DNA from: JAXGTO01 sp040774885
GTDB lineage: Bacteria; Actinomycetota; Coriobacteriia; Coriobacteriales; Eggerthellaceae
DNA: 64,000 nt
Reading direction: 5' to 3'
Assembly (NCBI GenBank): GCA_040774885.1
Contig: JAXGTO010000005.1
Location: 1-64,000, forward strand
The notes below the pieces were generated by a model. The model searched no databases. It was not told the origin of the DNA and worked only from the letters and a program-made list of their open reading frames with translations. The translations under genes were made by a program, and so were the position numbers. How positions within the stretch are numbered: position 1 is the first letter of the stretch; every line of letters begins with the position of its first letter. Shown piece after piece: positions 26,353 through 34,821 of this stretch.

Positions 26353-27519
26353 ATGCATCGCATCCACTGCTTGAACAACATCTCCGCACGCGGAACGGAC
26401 CTGCTCACCGATTCATACGAACTCACCGATTCGATGGACGATGCCACGGGTGTCTTGGTGCGAAGCGCTGCCATGCATGACACCGAGTTCCCCGACAGCC
26501 TGCTGGCCATCGGCCGCGCCGGTGCCGGAGTGAACAACATCCCGCTCGACCGCTGCGCGCAAGAAGGCATCGTCGTGTTCAACACCCCCGGAGCCAATGC
26601 CAACGCCGTCAAAGAACTCGTTATCTGCAGCATGCTGCTGGCCAGCCGCGACATCATCGGCGGCGTGAAATGGGTACGCGAAAACGCCGACGATCCGGCC
26701 GTGGGCAAGGCCGCCGAAAAAGCCAAGAAGGCCTTCGCCGGACACGAGATCATGGGCAAGAAGCTGGGCGTCATCGGGCTGGGTGCCATCGGCGCCATGG
26801 TGGCCAACGCCGCCGTCGACCTGGGAATGGACGTCTACGGATACGACCCGTACGTGTCGGTGGGCGCCGCGTGGCGCATGTCCACCGAGGTCAACCACAT
26901 GACCGATCTCGATCAGCTGCTGGCTGAATGCGATTTCGTGACCATCCACGTCCCAGCTGTCGAAGGCACCATCGGCATGATCGACGCGCATGCGCTGGCC
27001 TGCATGAAGGAAGGCGCCGTGTTCCTCAACTTCTCGCGCGATACGTTGGTGGACGCCGAATCCATGGCCCAAGCGCTGGAAACAGGCCGCGTAGGCACCT
27101 ACGTCACCGACTTCGCCACGCCGGAAGTGGTCAAGATGGAGCACACCATCGTCCTTCCCCACCTGGGCGCCTCCACGGCGGAAGCCGAAGACAACTGCGC
27201 CATGATGGCAACGCTGGAACTGATGGATTACATCGACAACGGCACCATCCATCATTCGGTCAACTACCCCGAATGCGACATGGGACGCGTAGCCGAGGGA
27301 ATGGGCCGCATCGCCGTGCTGCACGGCAACGAGCCCAACATGGTCAGCCGCATCACCGAGTGCATCGGCAACGCAGGCGTCAACATCGCCAACCTGACCA
27401 ACGCTTCGCGCAACGGCAACGCCTACACGCTCATCGATACCGATGAAGACGTTTCGCAGGCCGGCATCGATGCCATTGCGGATCTCGAGGGTATCCGCCT
27501 CGTCCGCGTCATCGCGTAA
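26353..27519 (+). CDS. serA: D-3-phosphoglycerate dehydrogenase with ACT domain
   Basis: Protein of 388 residues; AAAAGGAG precedes the ATG. It oxidises 3-phosphoglycerate to 3-phosphohydroxypyruvate, the first step of serine synthesis. Visible features are the substrate motif GRAGAGVNNI, the NAD-binding GVIGLGAIG near residue 140, the catalytic Arg in NFSRDTLVD, and the His in LPHLGASTAEAEDN. A C-terminal ACT domain (about 320-388) should bind serine for feedback control. No serC lies next to it. A ThrH-type phosphatase that could finish the pathway is encoded at 38661-39263. Confidence 0.92.
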   Translation: MHRIHCLNNISARGTDLLTDSYELTDSMDDATGVLVRSAAMHDTEFPDSLLAIGRAGAGVNNIPLDRCAQEGIVVFNTPGANANAVKELVICSMLLASRDIIGGVKWVRENADDPAVGKAAEKAKKAFAGHEIMGKKLGVIGLGAIGAMVANAAVDLGMDVYGYDPYVSVGAAWRMSTEVNHMTDLDQLLAECDFVTIHVPAVEGTIGMIDAHALACMKEGAVFLNFSRDTLVDAESMAQALETGRVGTYVTDFATPEVVKMEHTIVLPHLGASTAEAEDNCAMMATLELMDYIDNGTIHHSVNYPECDMGRVAEGMGRIAVLHGNEPNMVSRITECIGNAGVNIANLTNASRNGNAYTLIDTDEDVSQAGIDAIADLEGIRLVRVIA

Positions 27520-27560
27520 CCGCAAGCGCAACCTTCTTCTCATACTCCGCCTGAACACGA

Positions 27561-27586
27561 CTGGACCCGGGAAATCCCGGGTCCAG
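27561..27586 (+). terminator. Intrinsic terminator after serA
   Basis: Perfect 12-bp arms, CTGGACCCGGGA and its complement, around two bases, 42 nt after the stop. No T-tract. Confidence 0.65.
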
Positions 27587-27691
27587 CCAGATAAAGCGTT
27601 GCGATGGATAGAATCGAATAATCGACGGCTGAATCCACTCATCTCCCGGTGTTAGGATGAGAATATCCAATTCCCTTTGGGAGGAGAACCT

Positions 27692-29707
27692 ATGCCGCGC
27701 GAAAGCTACCCTGAACTCTTCGAACCTCTCACCATCAAGCGCATGACCATCAAAAACCGCGTTTCGATGGCGCCGATGGGCACAAACTTCGCCGAATCAG
27801 ACGGGCAGATGAGTCCGCTGCACATGGATTACTACGAGCAACGCGCCCAAGGCGGCGTGGGGCTCATCATCATGGAAAACGCCTGCGTCGAATTCCCCGA
27901 AGGGTCCAACGGCACCACGCAGCTGCGCATCGATTCCGACAACTACATCCCCCGGCTGTACCAGCTGTGCGAGCGCGTGCACCAGCACGGCGCGTGCATT
28001 TCGGTGCAGATCAACCATGCTGGAGCATCCACGATGGCCTCGCGTATCGGCATGCAGCCCATTTCCGCCAGCAACATCCCATCGAAACCCGGTGGGGAAA
28101 TCCCCCGGCCCGCCACCGCAGAAGACCTGGAACGCATCGCCAAGGCCTACGGCGCATCGGCACGGCGTGCCCAGATAGCAGGGTTCGACTGCGTGGAAAT
28201 CCATGCCGGCCACGGCTATCTCATCAGCCAATTTCTTTCTCCTTTGACCAACGACCGCACCGACGAATTCGGCGGATCGGCAGAAAACCGCGCACGGTTC
28301 TGCAAGATGGTGGCGCAGGAAGTGCGCGGCGCCGTAGGTCCCGATTACCCCGTGCTGTGCCGCGTGAGCGCCGATGAGATGGTGGAAGGCGGAAACGATA
28401 TCGAGGACACGCTGGAGTTGCTGCAGTACTTCATCGACGACATCGATTTGATCGACGTTTCCTGCGCCCTGCCGCAAAACATCCAATACCAGCTGGACAC
28501 CGGCGACCTGAAGGACGGATGGCGCTCGTACATGGCGCGCGAAGTGCGCGAACACACGGGACTTCCCGTCATCACCACCGGCAACATCCGCTCGCCGCGC
28601 GTTGCCGAAGCCATCCTGGAAGCCGGCGATGCCGACCTCATCGGGATCGGACGCGGCCTCATCGCCGACCCCAACTGGGTCAACAAGGTGCAGCATGGAC
28701 AGCGCGCCTTGCTGCGCAAGTGCATCAGCTGCAACATCGGTTGCGCCGGCCACCGGCTGGGCCTCAACGCGCCCATCCGCTGCACGGTGAACCCCTACGT
28801 CAATCTCTGGGAAGACATCCACCCGAAGGTTTCCAAACCCTGCAACGTGGTGGTGATCGGCGGCGGCACGGCGGGGCTCGAAGCCGCTTGCACCGCGGCC
28901 GAAGCGGGCTGCCAAACGTTCCTGTACGAGCGCAACGCCGCCGTAGGCGGACTCGCTGCCGAAATCTGCAAGATTCCCGGCAAGGAGCGCATCGCCGATT
29001 TCGTCCGCTACCAGAACAACCGCGCCGCAACGCTGGACAGCCTCTACGTGTTCACCGGTTTGGAGCCCACAGTTAAAAACATCGCACCCCTCAAGCCCGC
29101 CGTGGTGGTAAACGCCACAGGATCCGATCCGCTGCTGCCACCCATCGACGGGCTTCGCGATCATCTGGATCTGCCCGACGGCCACGTGCATTCCATCATC
29201 GATATGATCGACCACGTCGACGACTTCCCCACTGACATGACGGGCAAGAAGGTAGTGGTGGTGGGAGGCGGTGCTGTGGGCCTTGATGTGGTGGAGTTCT
29301 GCGCCCCGCGCGGAGCCAACGTGACCATCGTGGAGATGCTGCCGCAAATCGGCCGCGACCTCGATCCGGTGAGCAAGGCCTACATGGGCGAAGTCATGCA
29401 GAAGCACCACGTGCGCCAAATGACCGAAACGGCGCTGCAGAAGGTCAATGCGGACCATTTCACGGTCAAGCTGCCCGACGGCACCGTCACGGACCTTCCC
29501 TTCGACGAAGGGTTCGTCTGCCTGGGCATGAAATCGCGCTCGCCGCACCTGGAAGAAATCGAAGCAGCCTTTGCCGATACCGATGTGGAAATCATCAACA
29601 TCGGCGACGCGAAGCGTGCACGGCGCATCATCGAAGGCGTTCAGGAAGGGCACAACATCCTCAAGGTGCTGCGCCGTCTAGGGTACCTTCCGCGCACGTT
29701 CGAATAA
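27692..29707 (+). CDS. Old-Yellow-Enzyme family NAD(P)H:flavin oxidoreductase (2,4-dienoyl-CoA reductase / BaiCD-like)
   Basis: Protein of 671 residues; GGGAGGAG precedes ATG 27692. Residues 1-370 form the FMN TIM barrel (FEPLTIKRMTIKNRV, catalytic-type EIHAGHGYLISQFLSP, GIGRGLIADPNW). A 4Fe-4S site follows at CISCNIGC plus a downstream Cys (C-x2-C-x3-C-x11-C). The C-terminal half has FAD and NAD(P) folds (VVIGGGTAGLEAA, VVVGGGAVGLDVVEF). This matches 2,4-dienoyl-CoA reductase and the bile-acid enzymes BaiCD/BaiH. Anaerobic gut actinobacteria use such enzymes on many enoyl or enone substrates, so no specific substrate can be claimed. It is monocistronic, between two terminators. Confidence 0.88.
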   Translation: MPRESYPELFEPLTIKRMTIKNRVSMAPMGTNFAESDGQMSPLHMDYYEQRAQGGVGLIIMENACVEFPEGSNGTTQLRIDSDNYIPRLYQLCERVHQHGACISVQINHAGASTMASRIGMQPISASNIPSKPGGEIPRPATAEDLERIAKAYGASARRAQIAGFDCVEIHAGHGYLISQFLSPLTNDRTDEFGGSAENRARFCKMVAQEVRGAVGPDYPVLCRVSADEMVEGGNDIEDTLELLQYFIDDIDLIDVSCALPQNIQYQLDTGDLKDGWRSYMAREVREHTGLPVITTGNIRSPRVAEAILEAGDADLIGIGRGLIADPNWVNKVQHGQRALLRKCISCNIGCAGHRLGLNAPIRCTVNPYVNLWEDIHPKVSKPCNVVVIGGGTAGLEAACTAAEAGCQTFLYERNAAVGGLAAEICKIPGKERIADFVRYQNNRAATLDSLYVFTGLEPTVKNIAPLKPAVVVNATGSDPLLPPIDGLRDHLDLPDGHVHSIIDMIDHVDDFPTDMTGKKVVVVGGGAVGLDVVEFCAPRGANVTIVEMLPQIGRDLDPVSKAYMGEVMQKHHVRQMTETALQKVNADHFTVKLPDGTVTDLPFDEGFVCLGMKSRSPHLEEIEAAFADTDVEIINIGDAKRARRIIEGVQEGHNILKVLRRLGYLPRTFE

Positions 29708-29727
29708 GCCCCAACCGACACGAAATG

Positions 29728-29765
29728 CAAGCGGCCCTCGACTTTTCCGTCGGGGGCCGCGCTTG
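29728..29765. terminator. Terminator hairpin between convergent genes
   Basis: CAAGCGGCCC...CGAC pairs with GTCG...GGGCCGC-GCTTG, with a small bulge, and a T-rich loop. Confidence 0.6.
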
Positions 29766-29782
29766 TTCTGGGAGCCTTCGCC

Positions 29783-31147
29783 TTAACCGGCGAACAAGTC
29801 GTTGAACGCCTCGCTCATGGTGGGATGCGTGTAAATTGCATCGCGCAGCGTTTCGTAGGGCAGCTCGGCATCGATGGCCATCTTCATCTGATTGATGAGC
29901 TCATGGCTTTCCGCGCAGAACAGGTGCGCGCCCACGATATGGCCGGTGCCCTCGTCCACCACCGCTTTCAACAGTCCCACCGGCTTGCGCAGCACCTGGG
30001 CTTTGGGAATGGCCGCTGCCGGCAGGGAAAACGTCCGCACCTTCATCCCCGCTTTCCGGGCCTCTTCTTCGGTAAGGCCGACGCGCGAAAGCGGCGGATC
30101 GATGAACACGCTGTAGGGAACGGCACCGCGGTTGGCGGTGGTGCGGCTGCCGTCGCCCAGCAACTGGCCGGATACGATGCGGAAATCGTCGAGCGATACG
30201 TAGGTGAACTGGAGCCCGCCCGCCACGTCGCCCATGGCCCAGATGTTGTCGGCGGTGGTGCGCAGGTGCTCGTCCACCTTGACCGCGCCCCGCTCGGTGG
30301 TTTGCACGCCGGCGGCTTCCAGGTTCAGGCCCTCGATATTCGGTCGGCGCCCCGTGGCCACCAGCACGGCTTCCGCTTCGAACGTGCGCTCGGTGCCACC
30401 AACAACAACGTCCACTGCGGCAGCGGCAGAGCCTTCGCGCACACATTGCGTGGAGGCATTGCGCACCAGTTCCATGCCGCGCGCTTCAAGCGAGTCGAGC
30501 ACGGCAGCCGCCACCTGGGCATCTTCGCGCGGGATGAACGCATCGCCGTCTTGCACCATGGTCACCTGCGCGCCGAAATCCAAGAACATCGAGGCGAATT
30601 CCAGCCCGATGTAGCCGCCGCCGATGATCACCAGGCGGTGGGGCAACTCGTGCATTTCGAGCATCGTGTCGCTGGTATGGACGCGGGCGTTTCCTTCCAG
30701 CCCCTCGATGGGCGGAACGAATGCCTGCGAGCCCGTGTTGATGAAAACCTGTTCGGCCTCGACGGTCTGTTCGCCGTCGGCACCGGCAATGGCCACATGA
30801 TGGGCATCGACGAACGAAGCCGTGCCGTCGATGACATCGATGTTGGGGTTATCGGCAGCCTTGTGGTAGTTTTTATCGCGCAGCATCGCCGCCAGGCGGT
30901 TCTTCTGGTCGATGGCCTCCGCATAACGCTGGGCCCGTTCTTCGAAGGTGCCGCCCATCGCCGCCGAAAGCGCCGCGCTTTCCACCAGCGACTTGGTGGG
31001 GATGCAGGCGACGTTGATGCAGGTGCCGCCGTAGCGCTGCGCGTCCCGTTCGACCAGCGCCACTTTTCGTCCCGCCTGTGCGAGCTTTCCCGCCAAGGTC
31101 TTTCCGCCTTTGCCGAACCCAATGATCATCGCGTCGTATCGCTCCAT
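29783..31147 (-). CDS. RclA/YkgC-like pyridine nucleotide-disulfide oxidoreductase
   Basis: Flavoprotein of 454 residues. GGAGG before ATG 31147 is favoured over an in-frame ATG at 31162. The N-terminus MIIGFGKGGKTLAGKLA and GGTCINVACIPTKSLV closely resemble E. coli RclA (YkgC), with redox pair C-x4-C. A second nucleotide fold (VIIGGGYIGLEFASMF), the FAD motif WAMGDVAG and a C-terminal dimerisation domain follow. RclA protects against hypochlorous acid and reduces metal ions; lipoamide dehydrogenases and mercuric reductases share the fold. Here it is the last gene of an operon with a rhodanese lipoprotein and an Rrf2 regulator, which supports an oxidant- or sulfur-stress role. Confidence 0.83.
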   Translation of the reverse strand: MERYDAMIIGFGKGGKTLAGKLAQAGRKVALVERDAQRYGGTCINVACIPTKSLVESAALSAAMGGTFEERAQRYAEAIDQKNRLAAMLRDKNYHKAADNPNIDVIDGTASFVDAHHVAIAGADGEQTVEAEQVFINTGSQAFVPPIEGLEGNARVHTSDTMLEMHELPHRLVIIGGGYIGLEFASMFLDFGAQVTMVQDGDAFIPREDAQVAAAVLDSLEARGMELVRNASTQCVREGSAAAAVDVVVGGTERTFEAEAVLVATGRRPNIEGLNLEAAGVQTTERGAVKVDEHLRTTADNIWAMGDVAGGLQFTYVSLDDFRIVSGQLLGDGSRTTANRGAVPYSVFIDPPLSRVGLTEEEARKAGMKVRTFSLPAAAIPKAQVLRKPVGLLKAVVDEGTGHIVGAHLFCAESHELINQMKMAIDAELPYETLRDAIYTHPTMSEAFNDLFAG

Positions 31148-31179
31148 CGCTCTTCCCTCCATCCAGATCGATTCACGTT

Positions 31180-31620
31180 TTATTCTGCTGCAGCCTTTTT
31201 GGCAGCGGATCGGGCTTCGATCCGTTTGGCCATATCGGCTATGGTCATGTCTTTCAAACGGTCACGGCACACGGCATCCAACTCGTCGTACAAGCCGTCC
31301 ATCACATCCGCCATTCCAGAAGATATGGCGCACGCCTTGTCGACATCGCCGCTTTTCCAAGTTCCGCAGACGAAGCGTTCTTTGACGGCATCGGCTACGG
31401 AACCCAAGGAGATGTCGGCTGCAGGTCGTGACAATCGGTACCCGCCGGCAGGACCTTCTTTGGCCGCGGCCAAACCCGCTGCCGTCAAACAGCCCATCAC
31501 CTTGCGCACAGTTGCCGCATTGGCGCAGATGTTTTCGGCCAACGCCGAGCTCGTGACGCTGGTTCCCATGTGGTCGAGGTATACCAACGCATGCACCGCT
31601 ATCGAATAATCGCTGTTCAT
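31180..31620 (-). CDS. Rrf2-family transcriptional regulator
   Basis: Regulator of 146 residues starting at ATG 31620, five bases after the stop of the upstream rhodanese gene, with GGAG in that gene's 3' end. The N-terminal winged helix (SDYSIAVHALVYLD, LAENICANAATVRKVMG, GGYRLSRPAADISL) is typical of Rrf2. Three cysteines in the second half (VCGTWKSGDVDKAC and a later AVCRD) could bind a cluster or sense thiols, but the spacing differs from IscR/NsrR. It likely controls its own operon through the AT-rich repeat at 32067-32087. Confidence 0.83.
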   Translation of the reverse strand: MNSDYSIAVHALVYLDHMGTSVTSSALAENICANAATVRKVMGCLTAAGLAAAKEGPAGGYRLSRPAADISLGSVADAVKERFVCGTWKSGDVDKACAISSGMADVMDGLYDELDAVCRDRLKDMTIADMAKRIEARSAAKKAAAE

Positions 31621-31625
31621 CCAAG

Positions 31626-32054
31626 TCACTCCGTCGTCGTTTCGTAGGGCCAATCGGTGATTCCGCCCATATCGTAGATGTTCGCGTAGCCCATGGCCAC
31701 CAGCTTGTCAGAAGCCTGCTTGCTGCGAACCCCGGTGCGGCAGTAGACGATGATATCGGCCGAGGTATCCGACAACTCGGCGGGATGATCCGAACCGATA
31801 TCTTCGTTGGGAATGTTGATGGCGCCCGCGATATGCCCCGCGGCATATTCGTCGGCACGACGCACATCCACCACCGTGACGTTTCCGGCATCGATCATCT
31901 GCTTGGCTTGCTCCGCGTCGATCTTGTGGTAGGCGCTGCTTTGCGTCTGGGTGTCAGATGCCGTGCTGGCAGACTCGGTGGAAGCGGCGCACCCGCCCAA
32001 CCCCAGAGCTGCCGCCAGCGACACAGCTGCTACGATCGCTCCGATTCCCTTCAT
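31626..32054 (-). CDS. Rhodanese-domain lipoprotein
   Basis: Protein of 142 residues with a lipoprotein signal peptide (lipobox LGGC, Cys22), so it should be anchored on the outer face of the membrane. The rhodanese domain (about 43-140) carries VVDVRRADEYAAGHI and the active-site loop YCRTGVRS, with the sulfur-carrying Cys. AAAGGA lies upstream of the ATG. It is first in an operon with an Rrf2 regulator and an RclA-like flavoprotein. It probably transfers sulfane sulfur or senses it outside the cell; the acceptor is unknown. Confidence 0.85.
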   Translation of the reverse strand: MKGIGAIVAAVSLAAALGLGGCAASTESASTASDTQTQSSAYHKIDAEQAKQMIDAGNVTVVDVRRADEYAAGHIAGAINIPNEDIGSDHPAELSDTSADIIVYCRTGVRSKQASDKLVAMGYANIYDMGGITDWPYETTTE

Positions 32055-32066
32055 GCCGAATCCTTT

Positions 32067-32087
32067 CTGTAGTTTAATTTATTACAG
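32067..32087 (-). promoter_or_regulatory. AT-rich inverted repeat at the redox-operon promoter
   Basis: CTGTA-N11-TACAG with an A/T centre, between the rhodanese-lipoprotein start and the divergent esterase. On the minus strand a TAATAA -10-like hexamer lies inside it, so a bound Rrf2 protein would block initiation. Confidence 0.45.
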
Positions 32088-32199
32088 TTACGATGAGTGA
32101 ATGATAGAGTCGCTGTTCCATTTTGTCAAGACGCTTCTTTTCGCTCCGAACAAAGCAGCATCGGCCTGCCGCTATACTGGATGCGACGGAAGGATATTC

Positions 32200-32859
32200 A
32201 TGAGATACGACTTCTTCGCCGGCACCGACGGCAGCACGGCGCCCTGCATCTGCTTCATCGATTTGCCCGAGCACCCTTTCGATGTCGAACGCGCTGCGCG
32301 CGGACTGCACGCCAATGTGGTGAATATTCCCATCGAGAACTGGGACGATGCCCTTACTCCCTGGCCCGCGCCAGGGCTCTACAAAGGCGATGCCGACTTC
32401 GGTGGGCAAGCTGGCGCCACGTTGTCCGCCCTCTTGGAATCAATGCTTCCCGCCATAGAGGAAGATCGGGGCCTGTCCCCCGCCATGCGCGGAATCGCCG
32501 GCTATTCGTTGGGCGGATTGTTTTCGCTGTATGCCTTTGCCTCCTGCGGAGCCTTTGCCGGCGTGGCAGCGATGTCGAGCTCGGTATGGTACGAAGGTTG
32601 GCCCGAATGGCTTGCAGCGCAATCCATCGATGGCACTGGCCGCCACGCATTCCTTTCACTGGGAACCAAAGAGAAACGCGCGGCGCCGTTCATCCTCCAC
32701 ACAGTGGAAGACCGCACGTGCGAAACGGCCGACCTACTGCAGACGGCAGGTGTGGACACGCAGCTTTCCATCGGGCCGGGATCCCACTACCAGTTCATCG
32801 ACGAGCGCCTGGCAGCCGGGCTGACGGCGCTCGACGGATTCTTGCACCCGAAAAGCTAA
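32200..32859 (+). CDS. Alpha/beta hydrolase, esterase-like
   Basis: Protein of 219 residues. GGAAGGA just before ATG 32200 marks the start; the frame is open about 100 nt further upstream. The nucleophile elbow is GYSLGG near residue 114, and a likely catalytic His lies in GPGSHYQFID near residue 200. The layout recalls esterase-D/IroE-like hydrolases. It is convergent with, and overlaps by 4 nt, the GNAT gene on the other strand. Substrate unknown. Confidence 0.75.
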   Translation: MRYDFFAGTDGSTAPCICFIDLPEHPFDVERAARGLHANVVNIPIENWDDALTPWPAPGLYKGDADFGGQAGATLSALLESMLPAIEEDRGLSPAMRGIAGYSLGGLFSLYAFASCGAFAGVAAMSSSVWYEGWPEWLAAQSIDGTGRHAFLSLGTKEKRAAPFILHTVEDRTCETADLLQTAGVDTQLSIGPGSHYQFIDERLAAGLTALDGFLHPKS

Positions 32860-33326
32860 GGCCGGGCAAGCACCATCATGTCGGGCATATCCGAAAAACC
32901 CACCGCTTCATAAAGCACGCGACCCGCCGGCGTCGTTTCCAGATACACCTTTTCCACTCTGCGCTCATGCGCATCCTCCATTAAATCGTGCATAACGGCG
33001 GCCCCCACACCGCGCCCCCGTGCCGCAGGCCGCGTATAGACGTTCATCACATACCCGCAACGCCCGCCGGGATTGTCGGGCGAAGGCATCTCGTCGTGAT
33101 AGCAGATGGCACCGCACCCCGCAATTTCGCCGTCGATGGAGGCGAACACGGCGATATGATCGCGCCCCAGATGATCCTGATAATAACGGCGATTCTCTTG
33201 CGCCAGTTCCCGTTTCGCCTGATCATCTTGCGCTCCGAACACCGCATCCAGCACTTCTATGCGCCATGCCACAAGGTCTTCGATATCGTCCATCGTCGCT
33301 ATGCGCGTGCAAACCGGTTCGTCCAT
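32856..33326 (-). CDS. GNAT-family N-acetyltransferase coupled to an adenylation enzyme
   Basis: Protein of 156 residues. GAAGGAG precedes ATG 33326, and that ATG overlaps the stop of the upstream adenylation gene (TGATG), so the two are translationally coupled. The acetyl-CoA site reads RPAARGRGVGAAVM (R/Q-x-x-G-x-G/A), followed by YLETTPAGRVLYEAVGF, the usual last strand and helix. GNAT enzymes acetylate amines; the target here may be the amino acid handled by the adenylation partner, which is an inference from coupling only. Confidence 0.82.
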   Translation of the reverse strand: MDEPVCTRIATMDDIEDLVAWRIEVLDAVFGAQDDQAKRELAQENRRYYQDHLGRDHIAVFASIDGEIAGCGAICYHDEMPSPDNPGGRCGYVMNVYTRPAARGRGVGAAVMHDLMEDAHERRVEKVYLETTPAGRVLYEAVGFSDMPDMMVLARP

Positions 33327-34783
33327 CAGCGCTCCTTCAACACTATCGGCAGCGCGGCATCGTCGGGCTTGCCGTTGGGGGTCTGGGGTATCTCGTCCAA
33401 AATGACGAAGAACTCGGGAATCATGAACGCGGGGAGCCGCTCGGCCATATGGCGGCGCGCCGATGAAAGCAAGAAGGGACGCGTCTGCGGCACCACATAG
33501 GCCGTCAGATACGGCATCTGGTCTTCGTCGACGCGGGCGCGCACCAAGCATTCCTTCACCCCGCGGCAATTGGCCAGCACCGTTTGCACTTCCTGCGGTT
33601 CGGTGCGCCGGCCATCTATCATCACCTGGTCGTCTTTGCGATGCAAAAACACCAGGTTGCCATCGGGCAACCAGCGGCCCATGTCGCCGCTGCGATACAT
33701 CCTGCCAGCATCGGCCTCGAAAAAGGCGCTCTGATCGATGTCGCCTCGATATCCCTTCGACACGCCCCCGCCGCCGATGCAGATCTCGCCGACATCACCC
33801 AGAGCCACCGGATTCCCATCGTCATCTTGCACTTCTACCGAAACGCCTGCAACGGGCTTTCCCACCGGGTAGGTGGCGTCGGGCAGCGGGTCGGATCCGT
33901 TGCACTTGAAATACGTGGCGCACACCGTGGTTTCCGTGGGACCGTAGGTGTTGTACACATCGGCGCACCCGAGCAGCCTGTCGACGTGACGCGCGCGGAG
34001 CACATCTCCGCCGCTGATGAACAGGCGGATGCACTCCGGCACCTCATCGAGTTGGTTCAAATCGGACAACAGATAGGGAAACCCGCTGACAATGGTCACA
34101 TCGTTGCGACGGACGAAGTCCATCAACCGCTCCACATCGCCCCGTTCTTCGTGAGTGGGCACAGCGAGCGCTGCACCATTGAGCAACGAGGCGAACACTT
34201 CTTCGACGAAGATGTCGAAGGTGCATACCGAATACTGCAGCATCGCATCGCTCGGCCCGATATGGAATTCGTTTTCGAACGCCCGCGCATAATGGCAGAC
34301 GTTGGCGTTGGATACCGCGATGCCTTTTGGGGCGCCGGTCGTGCCCGACGTGTACAGCACGTAAGCCGTATCCGATGCATACGCCACGCTGCTGCGCTCA
34401 GTAGCGGCTTCGAAGTCCAGATGCTCCGGCATCACCCGCACCGGCAGCCCGGCAAGGTCATCCGCATGGGCATCGTCTGTGATCACGGCGCCGCATTCCC
34501 CCATCATGTAACGGATACGGTCGAGCGGAAACGTCGGCTCGGCGGGCACATAGGCGCTTCCCGCCTTGAGCACCGCCAAGATGGCAGCCACCATTTCCGC
34601 ACCGTGATCCATTACGATGCCCGCGAACGAAGGCATCGGCCCCATCCATGCGGAAACAGCGCCAACCAAGCTATCCAACTGGGCATACGTGAAACGGCGG
34701 GAGCCGTCGGTCAGCGCCAGGCGGTCGGGCCCGGCTTCGACCTGCTTGCGAAAACGCGCATATACGGTGTCTTCAGCGTCCAT
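33326..34783 (-). CDS. Stand-alone amino-acid adenylation (NRPS A-domain) enzyme
   Basis: Protein of 485 residues of the ANL superfamily. Core motifs are present: YTSGTTGAPKG (A3), FDIFVEEVFA (A4), YNTYGPTETT (A5), GEICIGGGGVSKGY (A6), YRSGDMGRW (A7) and the catalytic Lys in TPNGKPD (A10). It resembles DltA and NRPS adenylation domains more than fatty-acyl ligases. No condensation, thiolation or thioesterase domain, carrier protein or phosphopantetheinyl transferase is nearby, and no dltB/C. It should activate a small amino or carboxylic acid as an adenylate. GGATGGG lies upstream of the ATG, and its stop overlaps the start of a GNAT gene. Confidence 0.85.
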   Translation of the reverse strand: MDAEDTVYARFRKQVEAGPDRLALTDGSRRFTYAQLDSLVGAVSAWMGPMPSFAGIVMDHGAEMVAAILAVLKAGSAYVPAEPTFPLDRIRYMMGECGAVITDDAHADDLAGLPVRVMPEHLDFEAATERSSVAYASDTAYVLYTSGTTGAPKGIAVSNANVCHYARAFENEFHIGPSDAMLQYSVCTFDIFVEEVFASLLNGAALAVPTHEERGDVERLMDFVRRNDVTIVSGFPYLLSDLNQLDEVPECIRLFISGGDVLRARHVDRLLGCADVYNTYGPTETTVCATYFKCNGSDPLPDATYPVGKPVAGVSVEVQDDDGNPVALGDVGEICIGGGGVSKGYRGDIDQSAFFEADAGRMYRSGDMGRWLPDGNLVFLHRKDDQVMIDGRRTEPQEVQTVLANCRGVKECLVRARVDEDQMPYLTAYVVPQTRPFLLSSARRHMAERLPAFMIPEFFVILDEIPQTPNGKPDDAALPIVLKER

Positions 34784-34821
34784 GGATGCCCATCCTATCG
34801 GCTATCACGGCAACCGAGGAA

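Noticed and set aside
27692..29707. Specific call as a bile-acid BaiCD/BaiH enzyme
   Set aside because: Fold and cofactors match a broad family, and no other bai genes are nearby.
32856..32859. Sequencing error at the convergent esterase/GNAT overlap
   Set aside because: A 4-nt overlap of two stop codons on opposite strands is normal, and both C-termini have the expected length.
33326..34783. DltA of a D-alanylation operon
   Set aside because: No dltB, dltC or dltD is adjacent. The neighbours are GNAT and UPF0114 genes.
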